Assembly: GCA_017538105.1 (NCBI GenBank)
Contig: JAFYJN010000054.1
Location: 1-64,000, forward strand
Origin: Prevotella sp.
Lineage (GTDB): Bacteria; Bacteroidota; Bacteroidia; Bacteroidales; Bacteroidaceae
Reading direction: 5' to 3'
Length of the DNA stretch: 64,000 nucleotides
This document shows positions 25,647 through 35,272 of the stretch, piece by piece. A program made the translations under genes and the position numbers. The notes beneath the pieces were generated by a model. It had not been told where the DNA came from, searched no databases, and was given only the letters and a program-made list of their open reading frames with translations. How positions within the stretch are numbered: the stretch's first letter is position 1; every line of letters starts with the position of its first letter.

Positions 25647-28178
25647 ATGAAACTCGCTGAACTAAATACGGGCGAAAAAGGCATCATCGTCAAAGTGCTT
25701 GGACATGGAGGTTTCCGTAAGCGCATCATAGAGATGGGATTCATCAAGGGAAAGACGGTAGAAGCATTGCTCAACGCGCCGCTCCAAGATCCCGTGAAAT
25801 ATAAAGTCATGGGCTATGAGGTGTCGCTACGTCACGATGAGGCACAACTCATCGAGATATTCTCAGAAAAAGAGGCTGCACAAAAACCAATTGTTGGTGA
25901 TGACAACGATGGCCGTGTCATCAGTGAACAAGTGCCAGTGACGGAACAGCGACTGAAAGAGGGCGCGTCTGCAAAACGACGTACCATCAACGTGGCACTT
26001 GTGGGAAACCCTAATTGTGGAAAGACCTCACTCTTCAACTATGCATCAGGTGCCCATGCCAGAGTGGGTAATTATTCTGGGGTAACTGTCGACGCTGCAG
26101 AGGCCAAGGCAAAGTTTGAAGGGTATACATTTAACCTAACAGACCTGCCCGGAACCTATTCTTTATCTTGCTACAGTCCTGAGGAGATGTATGTCAGGCA
26201 ACATCTATTTGAACATAAACCCGATGTTGTCATCAATGTAATCGATTCTTCAAATATCGAACGTAACCTTTACCTCACCACACAACTTGTTGATATGAAC
26301 ATACGTATGGTGTGTGCGCTCAATATGTTCGATGAGTTTGAAAAACGGGGAGACAAACTGAATCTTGACACGCTGAGTACTCTTTTCGGCATACCGATGA
26401 TACCCACTTCGTTTAAGTCGGGAATGAACGTCGATTTGCTTTTCCATATCATCATCAACCTGTACGAAGGAGGCGACTATATTGGTGCCGACGGCAAAAT
26501 AAATCCAGAGGTGCAACGAGAGATTCACGAATGGCATGAACAGTATGCCGATAAATCCATCAGACACCATGCCGAGAATTTCGATGAGGGTGATAAACCA
26601 GAGAAGAACTACTTTAGGCATATCCATGTGAATCACGGAAAATACATAGAAAGAGGTATTGGTAGGATTCAACAGGTGTTGAAAAAGTCGGAATACATCC
26701 GCTCGCATTATTCCACACGTTACTTGGCAGTTAAATTGTTGGAGGGGGATACGGAAGTTGAAAAGATAGCAGAACGTATCGACAATGCCGAAGAAATATT
26801 GAAAGCTCGCGATATAGCGGCGCGGCATATACTTGAAGATACGCAGACCGATAGCGAAACGGCTATTATGGACGCTAAATATGGATTCATCAGGGGTGCT
26901 CTTGCCGAAGCTGAATTTTCTGAGGGAAAGGTGCAGAATACGTATCGGGTAACGCATGTCATTGACAATCTGCTGTCAAACAAATACCTGGGCTTCCCGC
27001 TCTTTTTCCTCATCCTCTTCGTTATGTTCCAGACGACGTTCTCGCTTGGACAATATCCTATGGACTGGATTGAAACAGGGGTGAAGGCTCTTGGCGATTG
27101 GGTGGGAGGGGCCATGCCCGGTGGACCGCTGCGCTCGATGATAGTTGATGGCATCATTGCAGGCGTGGGGTCTGTCATCGTCTTCCTACCTCAAATTCTT
27201 ATCCTTTATTTATTCATCTCACTCATGGAAGATTCAGGATATATGTCTCGAGCTGCATTTATCATGGACAAACTCATGCACAAGATGGGGCTACACGGTA
27301 AGTCGTTTATCCCACTAATCATGGGCTTTGGATGTAATGTTCCCGCCATCATGTCTACGCGTACTATCGAAAGCAAACGTTCGAGGCTTATTACGATAAT
27401 GATTCTTCCGTTTATGAGCTGTTCGGCTCGATTGCCCATTTATATCATGATTGCCGGTACATTTTTCTCTCTCCAATATCGTTCATGGATTATGATTTCT
27501 CTCTATGTTGTCGGTATTGTCGTGGCGGTAATTATCAGCAAATTGTTCTCTTCTGTTGTCATCAAAGGGGAAGATACGCCATTTGTCATGGAATTACCCC
27601 CATATAGGTGGCCAACACCAAAGGCCATTGCCCGACACACGTGGGAAAAAGGCAAGGAATACCTCAAGAAAATGGGTGGTATCATACTTGTGGCAAGTGT
27701 CATTGTCTGGGCATTGGGCTATTTTCCTCATGATGAGACGCTATCTCGTCAGCAGCAACAGGAACAAAGTTATATTGGTCGTATGGGAAAAACCATTGAA
27801 CCGGTGTTCAAACTGCAGGGCTTCAACTGGAAACTGGACGTGTCCCTTATCGCGGGTGTCGGTGCCAAGGAAATCGTTGCGTCAACCATGGGCGTGCTCT
27901 ACGCTGGCGATGACTCTTTCGGCGATGATGAAGCATTTGACAACAATGGCAGTAAATATACGGTATTGCGGGAGAAAATGGATGCTGATGGGATGACGTC
28001 CCTCGCGGCATATTCCTACCTGCTTTTCATCTTGCTCTATTTTCCGTGTATTGCCACCATCGCGGCGGTGAAGAACGAAACGGGTTCGTGGCGATGGGCC
28101 GTCTTCGCTGCTGTTTACACTACCGTGCTGGCATGGATAATCTCCATGGCATTCTATCAAATAGGAAACCTTTTTTGA
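25647..28178 (+). CDS. feoB: FeoA-FeoB fusion, ferrous iron transporter
   Basis: Imports Fe2+ through the inner membrane. It has 843 residues. An SH3-like FeoA domain fills residues 1-75 (GFRKRIIEMGFIKGKTVEALLNAPLQDPVKY). After a linker comes the FeoB G domain with G1 GNPNCGKTS (120-128), the G2 region VGNYSGVTV, G3 DLPGTYSLS and G4 NMFD. A helical GDI segment and two Gate-type membrane halves follow (FIPLIMGFGCNVPAIMSTR, AGVGAKEIVASTMGVLY). The FeoA-FeoB fusion is usual in Bacteroidales. It is transcribed alone from its own promoter. Confidence 0.97.
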   Translation: MKLAELNTGEKGIIVKVLGHGGFRKRIIEMGFIKGKTVEALLNAPLQDPVKYKVMGYEVSLRHDEAQLIEIFSEKEAAQKPIVGDDNDGRVISEQVPVTEQRLKEGASAKRRTINVALVGNPNCGKTSLFNYASGAHARVGNYSGVTVDAAEAKAKFEGYTFNLTDLPGTYSLSCYSPEEMYVRQHLFEHKPDVVINVIDSSNIERNLYLTTQLVDMNIRMVCALNMFDEFEKRGDKLNLDTLSTLFGIPMIPTSFKSGMNVDLLFHIIINLYEGGDYIGADGKINPEVQREIHEWHEQYADKSIRHHAENFDEGDKPEKNYFRHIHVNHGKYIERGIGRIQQVLKKSEYIRSHYSTRYLAVKLLEGDTEVEKIAERIDNAEEILKARDIAARHILEDTQTDSETAIMDAKYGFIRGALAEAEFSEGKVQNTYRVTHVIDNLLSNKYLGFPLFFLILFVMFQTTFSLGQYPMDWIETGVKALGDWVGGAMPGGPLRSMIVDGIIAGVGSVIVFLPQILILYLFISLMEDSGYMSRAAFIMDKLMHKMGLHGKSFIPLIMGFGCNVPAIMSTRTIESKRSRLITIMILPFMSCSARLPIYIMIAGTFFSLQYRSWIMISLYVVGIVVAVIISKLFSSVVIKGEDTPFVMELPPYRWPTPKAIARHTWEKGKEYLKKMGGIILVASVIVWALGYFPHDETLSRQQQQEQSYIGRMGKTIEPVFKLQGFNWKLDVSLIAGVGAKEIVASTMGVLYAGDDSFGDDEAFDNNGSKYTVLREKMDADGMTSLAAYSYLLFILLYFPCIATIAAVKNETGSWRWAVFAAVYTTVLAWIISMAFYQIGNLF

Positions 28179-28264
28179 AAAATCCGTTTGTCTGTTGTCT
28201 TGCTAATTGCTGTTTCTTTACCGAAGTAGCAATAACCCTCTTATCCCTAAAATCTCCCCTATAT

Positions 28265-28296
28265 TTTGGCACTTTCAGTATTTTTGGTTAATTTTG
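28265..28296 (+). promoter_or_regulatory. Promoter of the DUF4375-smpB-metH array
   Basis: TTTG at 28265-28268, 20 bases, TAATTTTG at 28289-28296. The start codon follows after eight bases, so the leader is only about four to five bases. Confidence 0.82.
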
Positions 28297-28304
28297 CAAC
28301 CGCA

Positions 28305-28808
28305 ATGAAGGAGATAACAATCAAGGAATCAGTGGTGGTGGACGCTGCCAATCGCGGAATGGATGAATTCGTGGGTGTGTTCACTTGGGTTATTAAAGAT
28401 GCCATAGGCGAGCTCAACGCAGACTCCATGGCCACACTTAATGCCGACCAAGTGACATTATTGGCATGGGAGATACTGCATGATGAAGTAATGGATGGAG
28501 GTTTTCTACAACTACTCTACAATGGTTATGCTCCTTTCTTCTTCCAGAATCCTTTCGGTAAGATGATGCGCCTATGGGGGCTCAACGATGTGGCTCGACT
28601 CATCAACAAGGCAAGGAAACTGTACATAAAATACCAGAAGGATTTAGATGTTGAGACCAATGACGACGAGTTCATGCAGCTTTATGAGAGAATGCCTGAA
28701 TTCGACGACCTTGATGACTACTTCGTGGAGAACGAAGAACAATGGATGGGTATGGTGGCTTGCTATATCGATGAGCATGTCGACAAATTTGCCAAAGTAA
28801 CGGCATAA
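28305..28808 (+). CDS. DUF4375 (DMP19-like) protein
   Basis: 167 residues, mostly helical and acidic. The start at 28305 is the first ATG after the promoter; a longer frame would begin inside it. The core LLAWEILHDEVMDGGFLQLLYNGY and FFFQNPF matches DUF4375, which includes the Neisseria DNA-mimic protein DMP19. The tail (DDEFMQLYERMPEFDDLDDYF) is very acidic, fitting a mimic or protein-binding role, but function here is unproven. It precedes smpB by 39 bases. Confidence 0.82.
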   Translation: MKEITIKESVVVDAANRGMDEFVGVFTWVIKDAIGELNADSMATLNADQVTLLAWEILHDEVMDGGFLQLLYNGYAPFFFQNPFGKMMRLWGLNDVARLINKARKLYIKYQKDLDVETNDDEFMQLYERMPEFDDLDDYFVENEEQWMGMVACYIDEHVDKFAKVTA

Positions 28809-28847
28809 GAGAAAACTCTCAATCCATAGCCAAACACATCAGTAACA

Positions 28848-29330
28848 GTGAACAAAGAAGAACTGGAAATCAGGAAAAAAAGCCCTATACAGATAAAAAA
28901 CAAAAAAGCGGCTTTCGAATATTTCTTCGTCGAGACTTTCACGGCGGGGATTGTACTCACAGGTACGGAAATCAAGTCCATACGTCTTGGTAAAGCCTCA
29001 CTTGTGGATACTTATTGTTATATCGTAAATGGCGAGATGTGGCTTAAGGGTATGAACATATCTCCTTATTTCTATGGATCGTACAGTAACCATGAGGCAA
29101 AACGCGAGAGAAAGCTGCTGCTTACCAAACGTGAGATTATACACCTTAGAGAGGCCACGAAACAAGTGGGCTTCACCATTATTCCTACACTCGTGTTCAT
29201 TGACAAGAACGGTAGGGCAAAGGTGGATTTGGCTCTTGCAAAAGGTAAAAAGATGTATGACAAACGGCAGACCCTAAAAGAGAAGGAGGACAGACGAGAG
29301 ATGGACAAGGCTATGAAGGCATACAAGTAA
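28848..29330 (+). CDS. smpB: SsrA-binding protein SmpB
   Basis: Binds tmRNA and brings it to stalled ribosomes for trans-translation. It has 160 residues from a GTG start at 28848; no in-frame ATG lies close by and the N-terminus is needed. The OB fold shows [34 protein letters not shown] and [11 protein letters not shown]. The basic tail [20 protein letters not shown] inserts into the mRNA channel. tmRNA (ssrA) itself is not in the window. Eighteen bases separate it from metH. Confidence 0.96.
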   Translation: MNKEELEIRKKSPIQIKNKKAAFEYFFVETFTAGIVLTGTEIKSIRLGKASLVDTYCYIVNGEMWLKGMNISPYFYGSYSNHEAKRERKLLLTKREIIHLREATKQVGFTIIPTLVFIDKNGRAKVDLALAKGKKMYDKRQTLKEKEDRREMDKAMKAYK

Positions 29331-29348
29331 ATTCTTTGCAGGGAAAAG

Positions 29349-32120
29349 ATGATGATCACCGACGCGCTGAGGCAGCGCATTCTTATTCTCGATGGTGCTA
29401 TGGGCACCATGATACAGGGATATCATCTCTCGGAAAACGATTTCCGGGGCGAGAATTTCATGTGTTGGCCAGGACAACTGGCTGGCGACAATGATGTCCT
29501 TAACATCACCCGACCTGATGTTGTCGGTGATATTCATCGGCGATACCTCATGGCTGGTGCAGATATCATTTCTACCAACACGTTTAATTCACAACGCATA
29601 TCGCAGGCCGATTATGGCATGCAGGAAAATGCGGCAGATATGGCTAGGCAGGGTGCTCTGATAGCTCGCAAACTGTCTGATGAGTTCTCCGCCAAAGGAA
29701 AGATGCGTTATGTGGCTGGTTCTGTGGGACCAACCAACAAAACATGCTCGATGAGTCCCGATGTGTCGAACCCGGCAGCAAGAGACATCGACTATGACCA
29801 AATGTATCTGGCTTATTTGGAACAGATGACGGCATTGCTCGAAGGAGGTGTCGACGTATTCCTTATAGAGACGGTGTTTGACACGCTGAATGCCAAGGCT
29901 GCTCTCGCTGCAGCTATGAAGGCCATGGAACAAAATAATAGAGTCGTACCCATTCTCGTTTCGGCAACTATCAGCGATTTGGCGGGAAGGACACTAAGCG
30001 GGCAGACTCTTGAAGCATTCTTGGCGAGCATCAGTTCTTTTCCGATATTGGCTGTGGGACTCAATTGTTCGTTTGGACCTGACCAGATGTTGCCATTCCT
30101 AAGACAATTGGCTCAAAAAGCGCCTTATTATATAATGGCCTATCCCAATGCTGGACTGCCAAATTCCATGGGTCTCTACGACGAGACGGTAGATACCATG
30201 GCACCAAAAATCAAACGCTTCATCGATGAAAAACTGGTCAATATCGTAGGAGGATGTTGCGGCACCACAGATGCGTTTATCAATCGTTATGGCCAGATGA
30301 CAGAAGGGATGGCACCGCATGAAGTGGTAAAAAAGCCTGACTGCTTGTGCCTGAGCGGCATAGAAGTACTCAAGGTAACGAAAGAGGTTCATTTCGTGAA
30401 TGTTGGGGAACGGTGCAACGTGGCGGGTTCGCGTAAGTTTCTGCGACTCATTAACGAGAAAAAAACGGATGAGGCGGTGGGAATTGCACGTAAACAAGTG
30501 CAAGATGGGGCTTTGGTGATTGACGTGAACATGGACGACGCGTTGCTCGATGCCCAGGAGGAAATGAAACTATTTCTCAATGCCATAGCAGCGGAGCCAG
30601 ACATAGCTTCAGTGCCTGTAATGGTGGATTCTTCGAAGTGGGAAGTCATTGTACAGGGACTAAAATGTTTGCAAGGAAAGGGTATTGTCAATTCCATTTC
30701 TCTCAAGGAGGGTGAAGAGGCTTTTCTGGACAAGGCCAGACAGATTAAGCGTCTTGGTGCTGCAGTGGTTGTAATGTGTTTTGATGAGAAAGGGCAGGCC
30801 ACTTCTTATGAGCGTCGTATTGAGATTGCCGAAAGATCATACCGACTGCTTACTGAAAAAGTGGGTATGTCACCACTTGATATCATCATAGACCCTAACA
30901 TACTAGCCGTGGCTACAGGAATGGAGGAACATGATGCTTATGCCGCCGACTTTATCAAGGCAACACGGTGGATACGCAAGAACCTCCCATATGCTCATGT
31001 TAGTGGAGGTGTGTCGAACTTGTCATTTGCTTTCAGGGGAAACAATTATATCCGAGAGGCTATGCATGCGGTGTTTCTATACCATGCCATCCAAGCGGGA
31101 ATGGATTTCGGTATAGTTAACCCAGGTACAAAAGTGGCTTATGAGGATATTCCGGCCGACCAGTTGAATATCATTGAGGATGTGATACTGAACCGTAAGC
31201 CGAAGGCATCAGACCGTCTGATATCATTGGCTGAACAGGTGAAACAACACGAAGAAGCGGCAAAGGATAATAAACATGGTGGGGAGCAAAAGGAGCAGGA
31301 ACAATGGCGATTGTTACCTGTTAACAATCGATTGATATATGCCTTGCGAAAAGGTTTTCCAGAATACCTTGAACAAGATTTAAAAGAAGCACTGATACTT
31401 TATGATAGTGCGGTGGATATCATCGAACAACCGCTTATGGAGGCCATGAATACGGTTGGTGAACTGTTTGGACAAGGAAAGATGTTCCTGCCTCAGGTGG
31501 TAAAGTCGGCACGTACTATGAAAATGGCGGTTCAGTGGCTTCAACCTTATATCGAGGCCCAACGGAAGGAGAACAAATCCTCCGCCGGAAGGGTGGTGTT
31601 GGCTACTGTAAAGGGTGACGTTCACGATATTGGTAAAAATATTGTGGCTGTTATCATGGCTTGCAACAATTACGAGGTCATCGACATGGGAGTGATGGTC
31701 CCGGCAGACCAAATTGTGAAAAAGGCCATAGAGGTGAAAGCCGATATCATCGGGCTGAGTGGTCTTATTACGCCCAGTCTGGAAGAAATGGTCAATGTTG
31801 CCATCGAGATGGAAAAGGCGGGGCTGGATATCCCCATCCTTATTGGTGGAGCTACAACCAGCGAACTGCATGTGGCTCTAAAAATAGCTCCAGTGTATCA
31901 CGGACCAGTGGCATGGATGAAAGATGCGTCGCAGAACCCTATAACAGCTGCAAAACTAATCGACCCGGAGCAGCATCTCATTATTGAGGAAAAGTTGAAA
32001 AACGATTATGAGGCCTTACGCAAAGGTTACGAAGAAAGCCACCAGTCAATGCTCGGCATAGAAGAGGCAAGAAATAGGAAACCCAATTTGTTTGACAACG
32101 ACATACATGACAATACATAA
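29349..32120 (+). CDS. metH: Cobalamin-dependent methionine synthase MetH, without reactivation domain
   Basis: Methylates homocysteine using methyl-tetrahydrofolate and a cobalamin cofactor. It has 923 residues against about 1200 in Escherichia coli. The order is the homocysteine domain with zinc cysteines (LNCSFG, GGCCGTT), pterin domain (VNVGERCNVAGSRKF), cap (LPQVVKSARTM) and cobalamin domain (VKGDVHDIGKN, IGLSGLITPS). The chain ends about 25 residues after the cobalamin domain, where the AdoMet-binding reactivation domain would begin. This short form is usual in Bacteroidales, where that domain can be a separate gene; none is seen here. ATG at 29352 is an equal start. Confidence 0.95.
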   Translation: MMITDALRQRILILDGAMGTMIQGYHLSENDFRGENFMCWPGQLAGDNDVLNITRPDVVGDIHRRYLMAGADIISTNTFNSQRISQADYGMQENAADMARQGALIARKLSDEFSAKGKMRYVAGSVGPTNKTCSMSPDVSNPAARDIDYDQMYLAYLEQMTALLEGGVDVFLIETVFDTLNAKAALAAAMKAMEQNNRVVPILVSATISDLAGRTLSGQTLEAFLASISSFPILAVGLNCSFGPDQMLPFLRQLAQKAPYYIMAYPNAGLPNSMGLYDETVDTMAPKIKRFIDEKLVNIVGGCCGTTDAFINRYGQMTEGMAPHEVVKKPDCLCLSGIEVLKVTKEVHFVNVGERCNVAGSRKFLRLINEKKTDEAVGIARKQVQDGALVIDVNMDDALLDAQEEMKLFLNAIAAEPDIASVPVMVDSSKWEVIVQGLKCLQGKGIVNSISLKEGEEAFLDKARQIKRLGAAVVVMCFDEKGQATSYERRIEIAERSYRLLTEKVGMSPLDIIIDPNILAVATGMEEHDAYAADFIKATRWIRKNLPYAHVSGGVSNLSFAFRGNNYIREAMHAVFLYHAIQAGMDFGIVNPGTKVAYEDIPADQLNIIEDVILNRKPKASDRLISLAEQVKQHEEAAKDNKHGGEQKEQEQWRLLPVNNRLIYALRKGFPEYLEQDLKEALILYDSAVDIIEQPLMEAMNTVGELFGQGKMFLPQVVKSARTMKMAVQWLQPYIEAQRKENKSSAGRVVLATVKGDVHDIGKNIVAVIMACNNYEVIDMGVMVPADQIVKKAIEVKADIIGLSGLITPSLEEMVNVAIEMEKAGLDIPILIGGATTSELHVALKIAPVYHGPVAWMKDASQNPITAAKLIDPEQHLIIEEKLKNDYEALRKGYEESHQSMLGIEEARNRKPNLFDNDIHDNT

Positions 32121-32742
32121 TATCATTTTTGATTTGGGAGGTGTGGTCATCACCCTCGATAAAAACAAGGCCATTAGGCGTTTCAAGGCCATCGGACTTG
32201 ATAATGCCGAACAGCATCTTGATGCCTATACGCAGCAGGGTATATTCGGTGATGTGGAAAAGGGTATCATTACGCCAGAAGAATTCCAGACAAAATTGGG
32301 ACAGTTAGTAAATCGGCCTGTTACCTATGAAGAGTGCTGTCATGCATGGCAGGGATATGCCGGTGAAGTACCGCAACGCAATTTGAAAGCCCTGGAAAAA
32401 CTGAGAAATGATGGTTTCCGACTTATACTGCTCTCAAATACCAATCCTTTCATGATGGAATGGGCTGGTAGCAATCGCTTTGATGGAATGGGTCATCCCG
32501 TTCAATATTATTTCGATGCGGTTTACCTCAGCTATGAACTGCATATGTTGAAACCTGATCCGCTGTTTTTCCGAAAAGTGCTATTGAGTGAAAACATTTT
32601 ACCTGAAAATACGCTCTTCATTGATGATGGACCTAGAAATGTGGCAGCTGCTTCACAATTGGGAATTTTCACTTTATGTCCCGAAAATGGCGCCGACTGG
32701 ACACAGGCGATATTTGAAAGGTTAAAAACAGAAAAAGAGTAA
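32107..32742 (+). CDS. HAD-superfamily phosphatase, YihX-like
   Basis: 211 residues from the ATG at 32107, overlapping the end of metH by 14 bases. Haloacid dehalogenase motifs are in order: motif I FDLGGVVITLD, motif II LLSNTNP, motif III lysine in HMLKPDPLFF and motif IV FIDDGPRNVAAA. A four-helix cap lies between I and II, as in subfamily IA proteins of the YihX group that remove phosphate from sugar phosphates. The second aspartate usual in motif I is replaced (DLGGV), as in other YihX-like members. The substrate is unknown. Confidence 0.87.
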   Translation: MTIHNIIFDLGGVVITLDKNKAIRRFKAIGLDNAEQHLDAYTQQGIFGDVEKGIITPEEFQTKLGQLVNRPVTYEECCHAWQGYAGEVPQRNLKALEKLRNDGFRLILLSNTNPFMMEWAGSNRFDGMGHPVQYYFDAVYLSYELHMLKPDPLFFRKVLLSENILPENTLFIDDGPRNVAAASQLGIFTLCPENGADWTQAIFERLKTEKE

Positions 32743-32754
32743 AACAGATACGAT

Positions 32755-33159
32755 ATGAAACGTCTAACCGCATTTTTGTCTTTTGTGATGTTCGCTGCCG
32801 TCGTATGGGCACAAGATGTCACTTACCAAGTGAAATATAAGTATTCGTACGATATGCAGAATTATCAATATATTGATTCCCTCGACTATGCAGAAGGAAC
32901 GGTTGTTAAAATAGGTGATGCCGTCATCGTTGTCAATGGCGAACGCTACGAGGTGACAGTGAAAGATGGTGAGTCATATGATGGTAAACGTGTGGCAACA
33001 CAATATACAACGCACAATGCAAAGGACGAGGAGTTTATTATCTGTTTTGTTCATGAGTTATCTTTTCCTGATGAATTGGCTCATCAGGTAATTATCTTCA
33101 ATGCCAACAATCCGTATGTCTGGCAATATTATATTACTGATGAAGGTAAGAATTCGTGA
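32755..33159 (+). CDS. Small secreted protein of unknown function
   Basis: 134 residues, not recognised. A signal peptide is clear (MKRLTAFLSFVMFAAVVWAQ, cut near residue 20). The rest looks like an all-beta domain with alternating hydrophobic residues and many tyrosines (VTYQVKYKYSYDMQNYQYID), ending in NNPYVWQYYITDEG. Two cysteines or fewer, no enzyme motif. It lies 12 bases after the HAD gene and 78 before map. Periplasmic or exported location is inferred from the signal. Confidence 0.75.
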   Translation: MKRLTAFLSFVMFAAVVWAQDVTYQVKYKYSYDMQNYQYIDSLDYAEGTVVKIGDAVIVVNGERYEVTVKDGESYDGKRVATQYTTHNAKDEEFIICFVHELSFPDELAHQVIIFNANNPYVWQYYITDEGKNS

Positions 33160-33237
33160 TTGTTAATAGGACAAATTGCAATTCATAAATCATCATGGTT
33201 TAGTGACTTTTTGTAATACCAAATTCGTAAGTGAACA

Positions 33238-34101
33238 ATGGCCCAACATAAAAAGAAGAACTGGAGACTCCTACCGGGGCAGCCTCTGACAGAACTTGAT
33301 AAACGAATCTTGGCTTTTCAAGAGAGAGGCAAATTGGTGCCCTCACGACATCTCATACGCTCAGCCGAGGAGATTGAGGGAATACGACGTAGCGGTGTGG
33401 TGAACACGGGGGTTCTTGATGAGGTGGAGCGGCGTATCCATGCTGGCATGAACACTCTTGAGATTGATGAGATATGTATGGAGTATTGTCGCAGTCATGG
33501 TGCTACACCAGCTTGTTTGGGATATGAAGGTTTTCCCAAGAGTGTATGCACAAGCATCAATGAGGTAGTTTGCCATGGTATACCTAAGGAGGAGGATGTT
33601 CTTGAGGAGGGCGACATTATAAATGTGGACTTTACGACCATTCTCGATGGTTATTATGCAGATGCTTCGCGAATGTTTGTCATTGGCAAAACGACACCGG
33701 AAAAGGAACAATTGGTAAAGGTGGCCAAGGAATGTTTGGAAATAGGCGCCGAGGCGGCCAAACCATGGGGCTTTGTAGGTGATATAGGATTTGCCATTGA
33801 ACGACATGCAAAAAAATATCATTACGGGGTGGTGCGCGACCTATGTGGACATGGGGTCGGACTGAAATTCCATGAGGAACCTGATGTGCCACACTTTGGC
33901 AAGAAAGGTCATGGTATGCTCCTCGTGCCTGGAATGGTGTTCACAATCGAGCCAATGATCAATATGGGATCTTGGAAAGTTTTCATCGATGAAGGCGATC
34001 CCTATGGTTGGGAGGTCATCACTGATGATGAACTACCAAGTGCACAATGGGAACATACTTTTCTCATGACAGAACATGGGGTGGAAATATTGTCGTACTG
34101 A
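33238..34101 (+). CDS. map: Methionine aminopeptidase, type I
   Basis: Removes the initiator methionine from new proteins. It has 287 residues: about 40 extra N-terminal residues (MAQHKKKNWRLLPGQP) before the pita-bread core. Metal ligands are all visible: Asp in IINVDFTTI, Asp in YYADASRMF, His in CGHGVGLKFHEEP, Glu in FTIEPMINMG and Glu in QWEHTFL. The short N-terminal extension sets it apart from the E. coli form. The tsaD start follows after five bases. Confidence 0.95.
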   Translation: MAQHKKKNWRLLPGQPLTELDKRILAFQERGKLVPSRHLIRSAEEIEGIRRSGVVNTGVLDEVERRIHAGMNTLEIDEICMEYCRSHGATPACLGYEGFPKSVCTSINEVVCHGIPKEEDVLEEGDIINVDFTTILDGYYADASRMFVIGKTTPEKEQLVKVAKECLEIGAEAAKPWGFVGDIGFAIERHAKKYHYGVVRDLCGHGVGLKFHEEPDVPHFGKKGHGMLLVPGMVFTIEPMINMGSWKVFIDEGDPYGWEVITDDELPSAQWEHTFLMTEHGVEILSY

Positions 34102-34106
34102 AAACA

Positions 34107-35141
34107 ATGATGGACAAAGACATTTACATTCTCGGACTTGAAAGCAGTTGTGATGACACATCTGCGGCTGTGCTGCGCAATGGGGTGCTTTTAAGCAATG
34201 TGACGGCTTCGCAGGACGTACATCGTGAATATGGTGGTGTCGTGCCTGAATTGGCTTCTAGGGCTCATCAATTGAACGTGGTGCCTGTTGTAGACCAAGC
34301 ATTGAAAAGGGCAGGGGTTTGTAATGGACAACTGTCGGCCGTGGCATTTACACGAGGACCTGGACTGATGGGATCGCTGCTCGTGGGGGTAAACTTCGCC
34401 AAAGGCTTTGCTCGGGCTTTGGGCATCCCGCTTGTCGATGTGAATCATCTCCAAGGGCATGTTATGGCACATTTCATCAAGGAGAGCGAAGACGACGCCT
34501 CCGCACCACCGTTTCCTTTTCTATGCCTTTTAGTAAGTGGTGGCAATTCGCAGATCGTAAAAGTGGATGCTTATAATCGAATGGAGGTCCTCGGCCAGAC
34601 AATCGATGATGCGGCAGGTGAGGCAATCGATAAATGTGCAAAGATTCTCGGACTGGGATACCCAGGAGGCCCTGTTATTGACAGGTTGGCTCGACAGGGG
34701 AACCCACATGCGTTTCAATTCGCTAAGCCGCATATCCCAGGCTTTGACTATAGCTTTAGCGGACTGAAGACATCGTTTCTCTATAAACTACGTGATTGGA
34801 TAGCCGAGGATCCTGATTTCATCAACAAAAACATGTCTGATATTGCGGCAAGCCTCGAGCAGACCATCGTAGATATATTGATGGATAAGTTGCGGAAAGC
34901 CGCAAAAGCAACGGGAATACACCACGTCGCGGTGGCTGGAGGGGTGTCAGCTAATAACGGCTTGAGAAACGCATTCCACAACCATGCCAGACGATATGGG
35001 TGGACAATATATATTCCCAAGTTCAGTTATACCACTGATAATGCGGCCATGATAGCCATAGCAGGTTATTATAAATATCTCGATGGGGTGTTCTGTGACA
35101 TTGATGCACAGGCTTTTGCCAAGACAACGTTCGACAGTTAA
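34107..35141 (+). CDS. tsaD: tRNA N6-adenosine threonylcarbamoyltransferase TsaD
   Basis: Transfers the threonylcarbamoyl group to A37 of ANN-decoding tRNAs with TsaB and TsaE. It has 344 residues. The start at 34107 (or the adjacent ATG at 34110) gives the usual ILGLESSCDDTSAA; a longer frame would run into map. The metal site HLQGH, LLVSGGNSQIV, the QTIDDAAGEAIDKCAKILGLGYPGG segment and SFSGLKTS are typical of the ASKHA fold. TrmO, which modifies the same base further, is encoded 14 kb away at 48902. Confidence 0.96.
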   Translation: MMDKDIYILGLESSCDDTSAAVLRNGVLLSNVTASQDVHREYGGVVPELASRAHQLNVVPVVDQALKRAGVCNGQLSAVAFTRGPGLMGSLLVGVNFAKGFARALGIPLVDVNHLQGHVMAHFIKESEDDASAPPFPFLCLLVSGGNSQIVKVDAYNRMEVLGQTIDDAAGEAIDKCAKILGLGYPGGPVIDRLARQGNPHAFQFAKPHIPGFDYSFSGLKTSFLYKLRDWIAEDPDFINKNMSDIAASLEQTIVDILMDKLRKAAKATGIHHVAVAGGVSANNGLRNAFHNHARRYGWTIYIPKFSYTTDNAAMIAIAGYYKYLDGVFCDIDAQAFAKTTFDS

Positions 35142-35272
35142 AAGTTGCGAATTATATATTCAATCCCCTGACAGACAAATTCTTATCATATGTTGTTAGG
35201 TGAAGACTCCAACAGACTGTTTCATATTCATATTACCAAACATATTTGTTTAATCATTTATTATTGTTTTAG

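Noticed and set aside
29331..29348. Cobalamin or SAM riboswitch before metH
   Set aside because: The spacer is 18 bases, too short, and the gene lies inside an operon.
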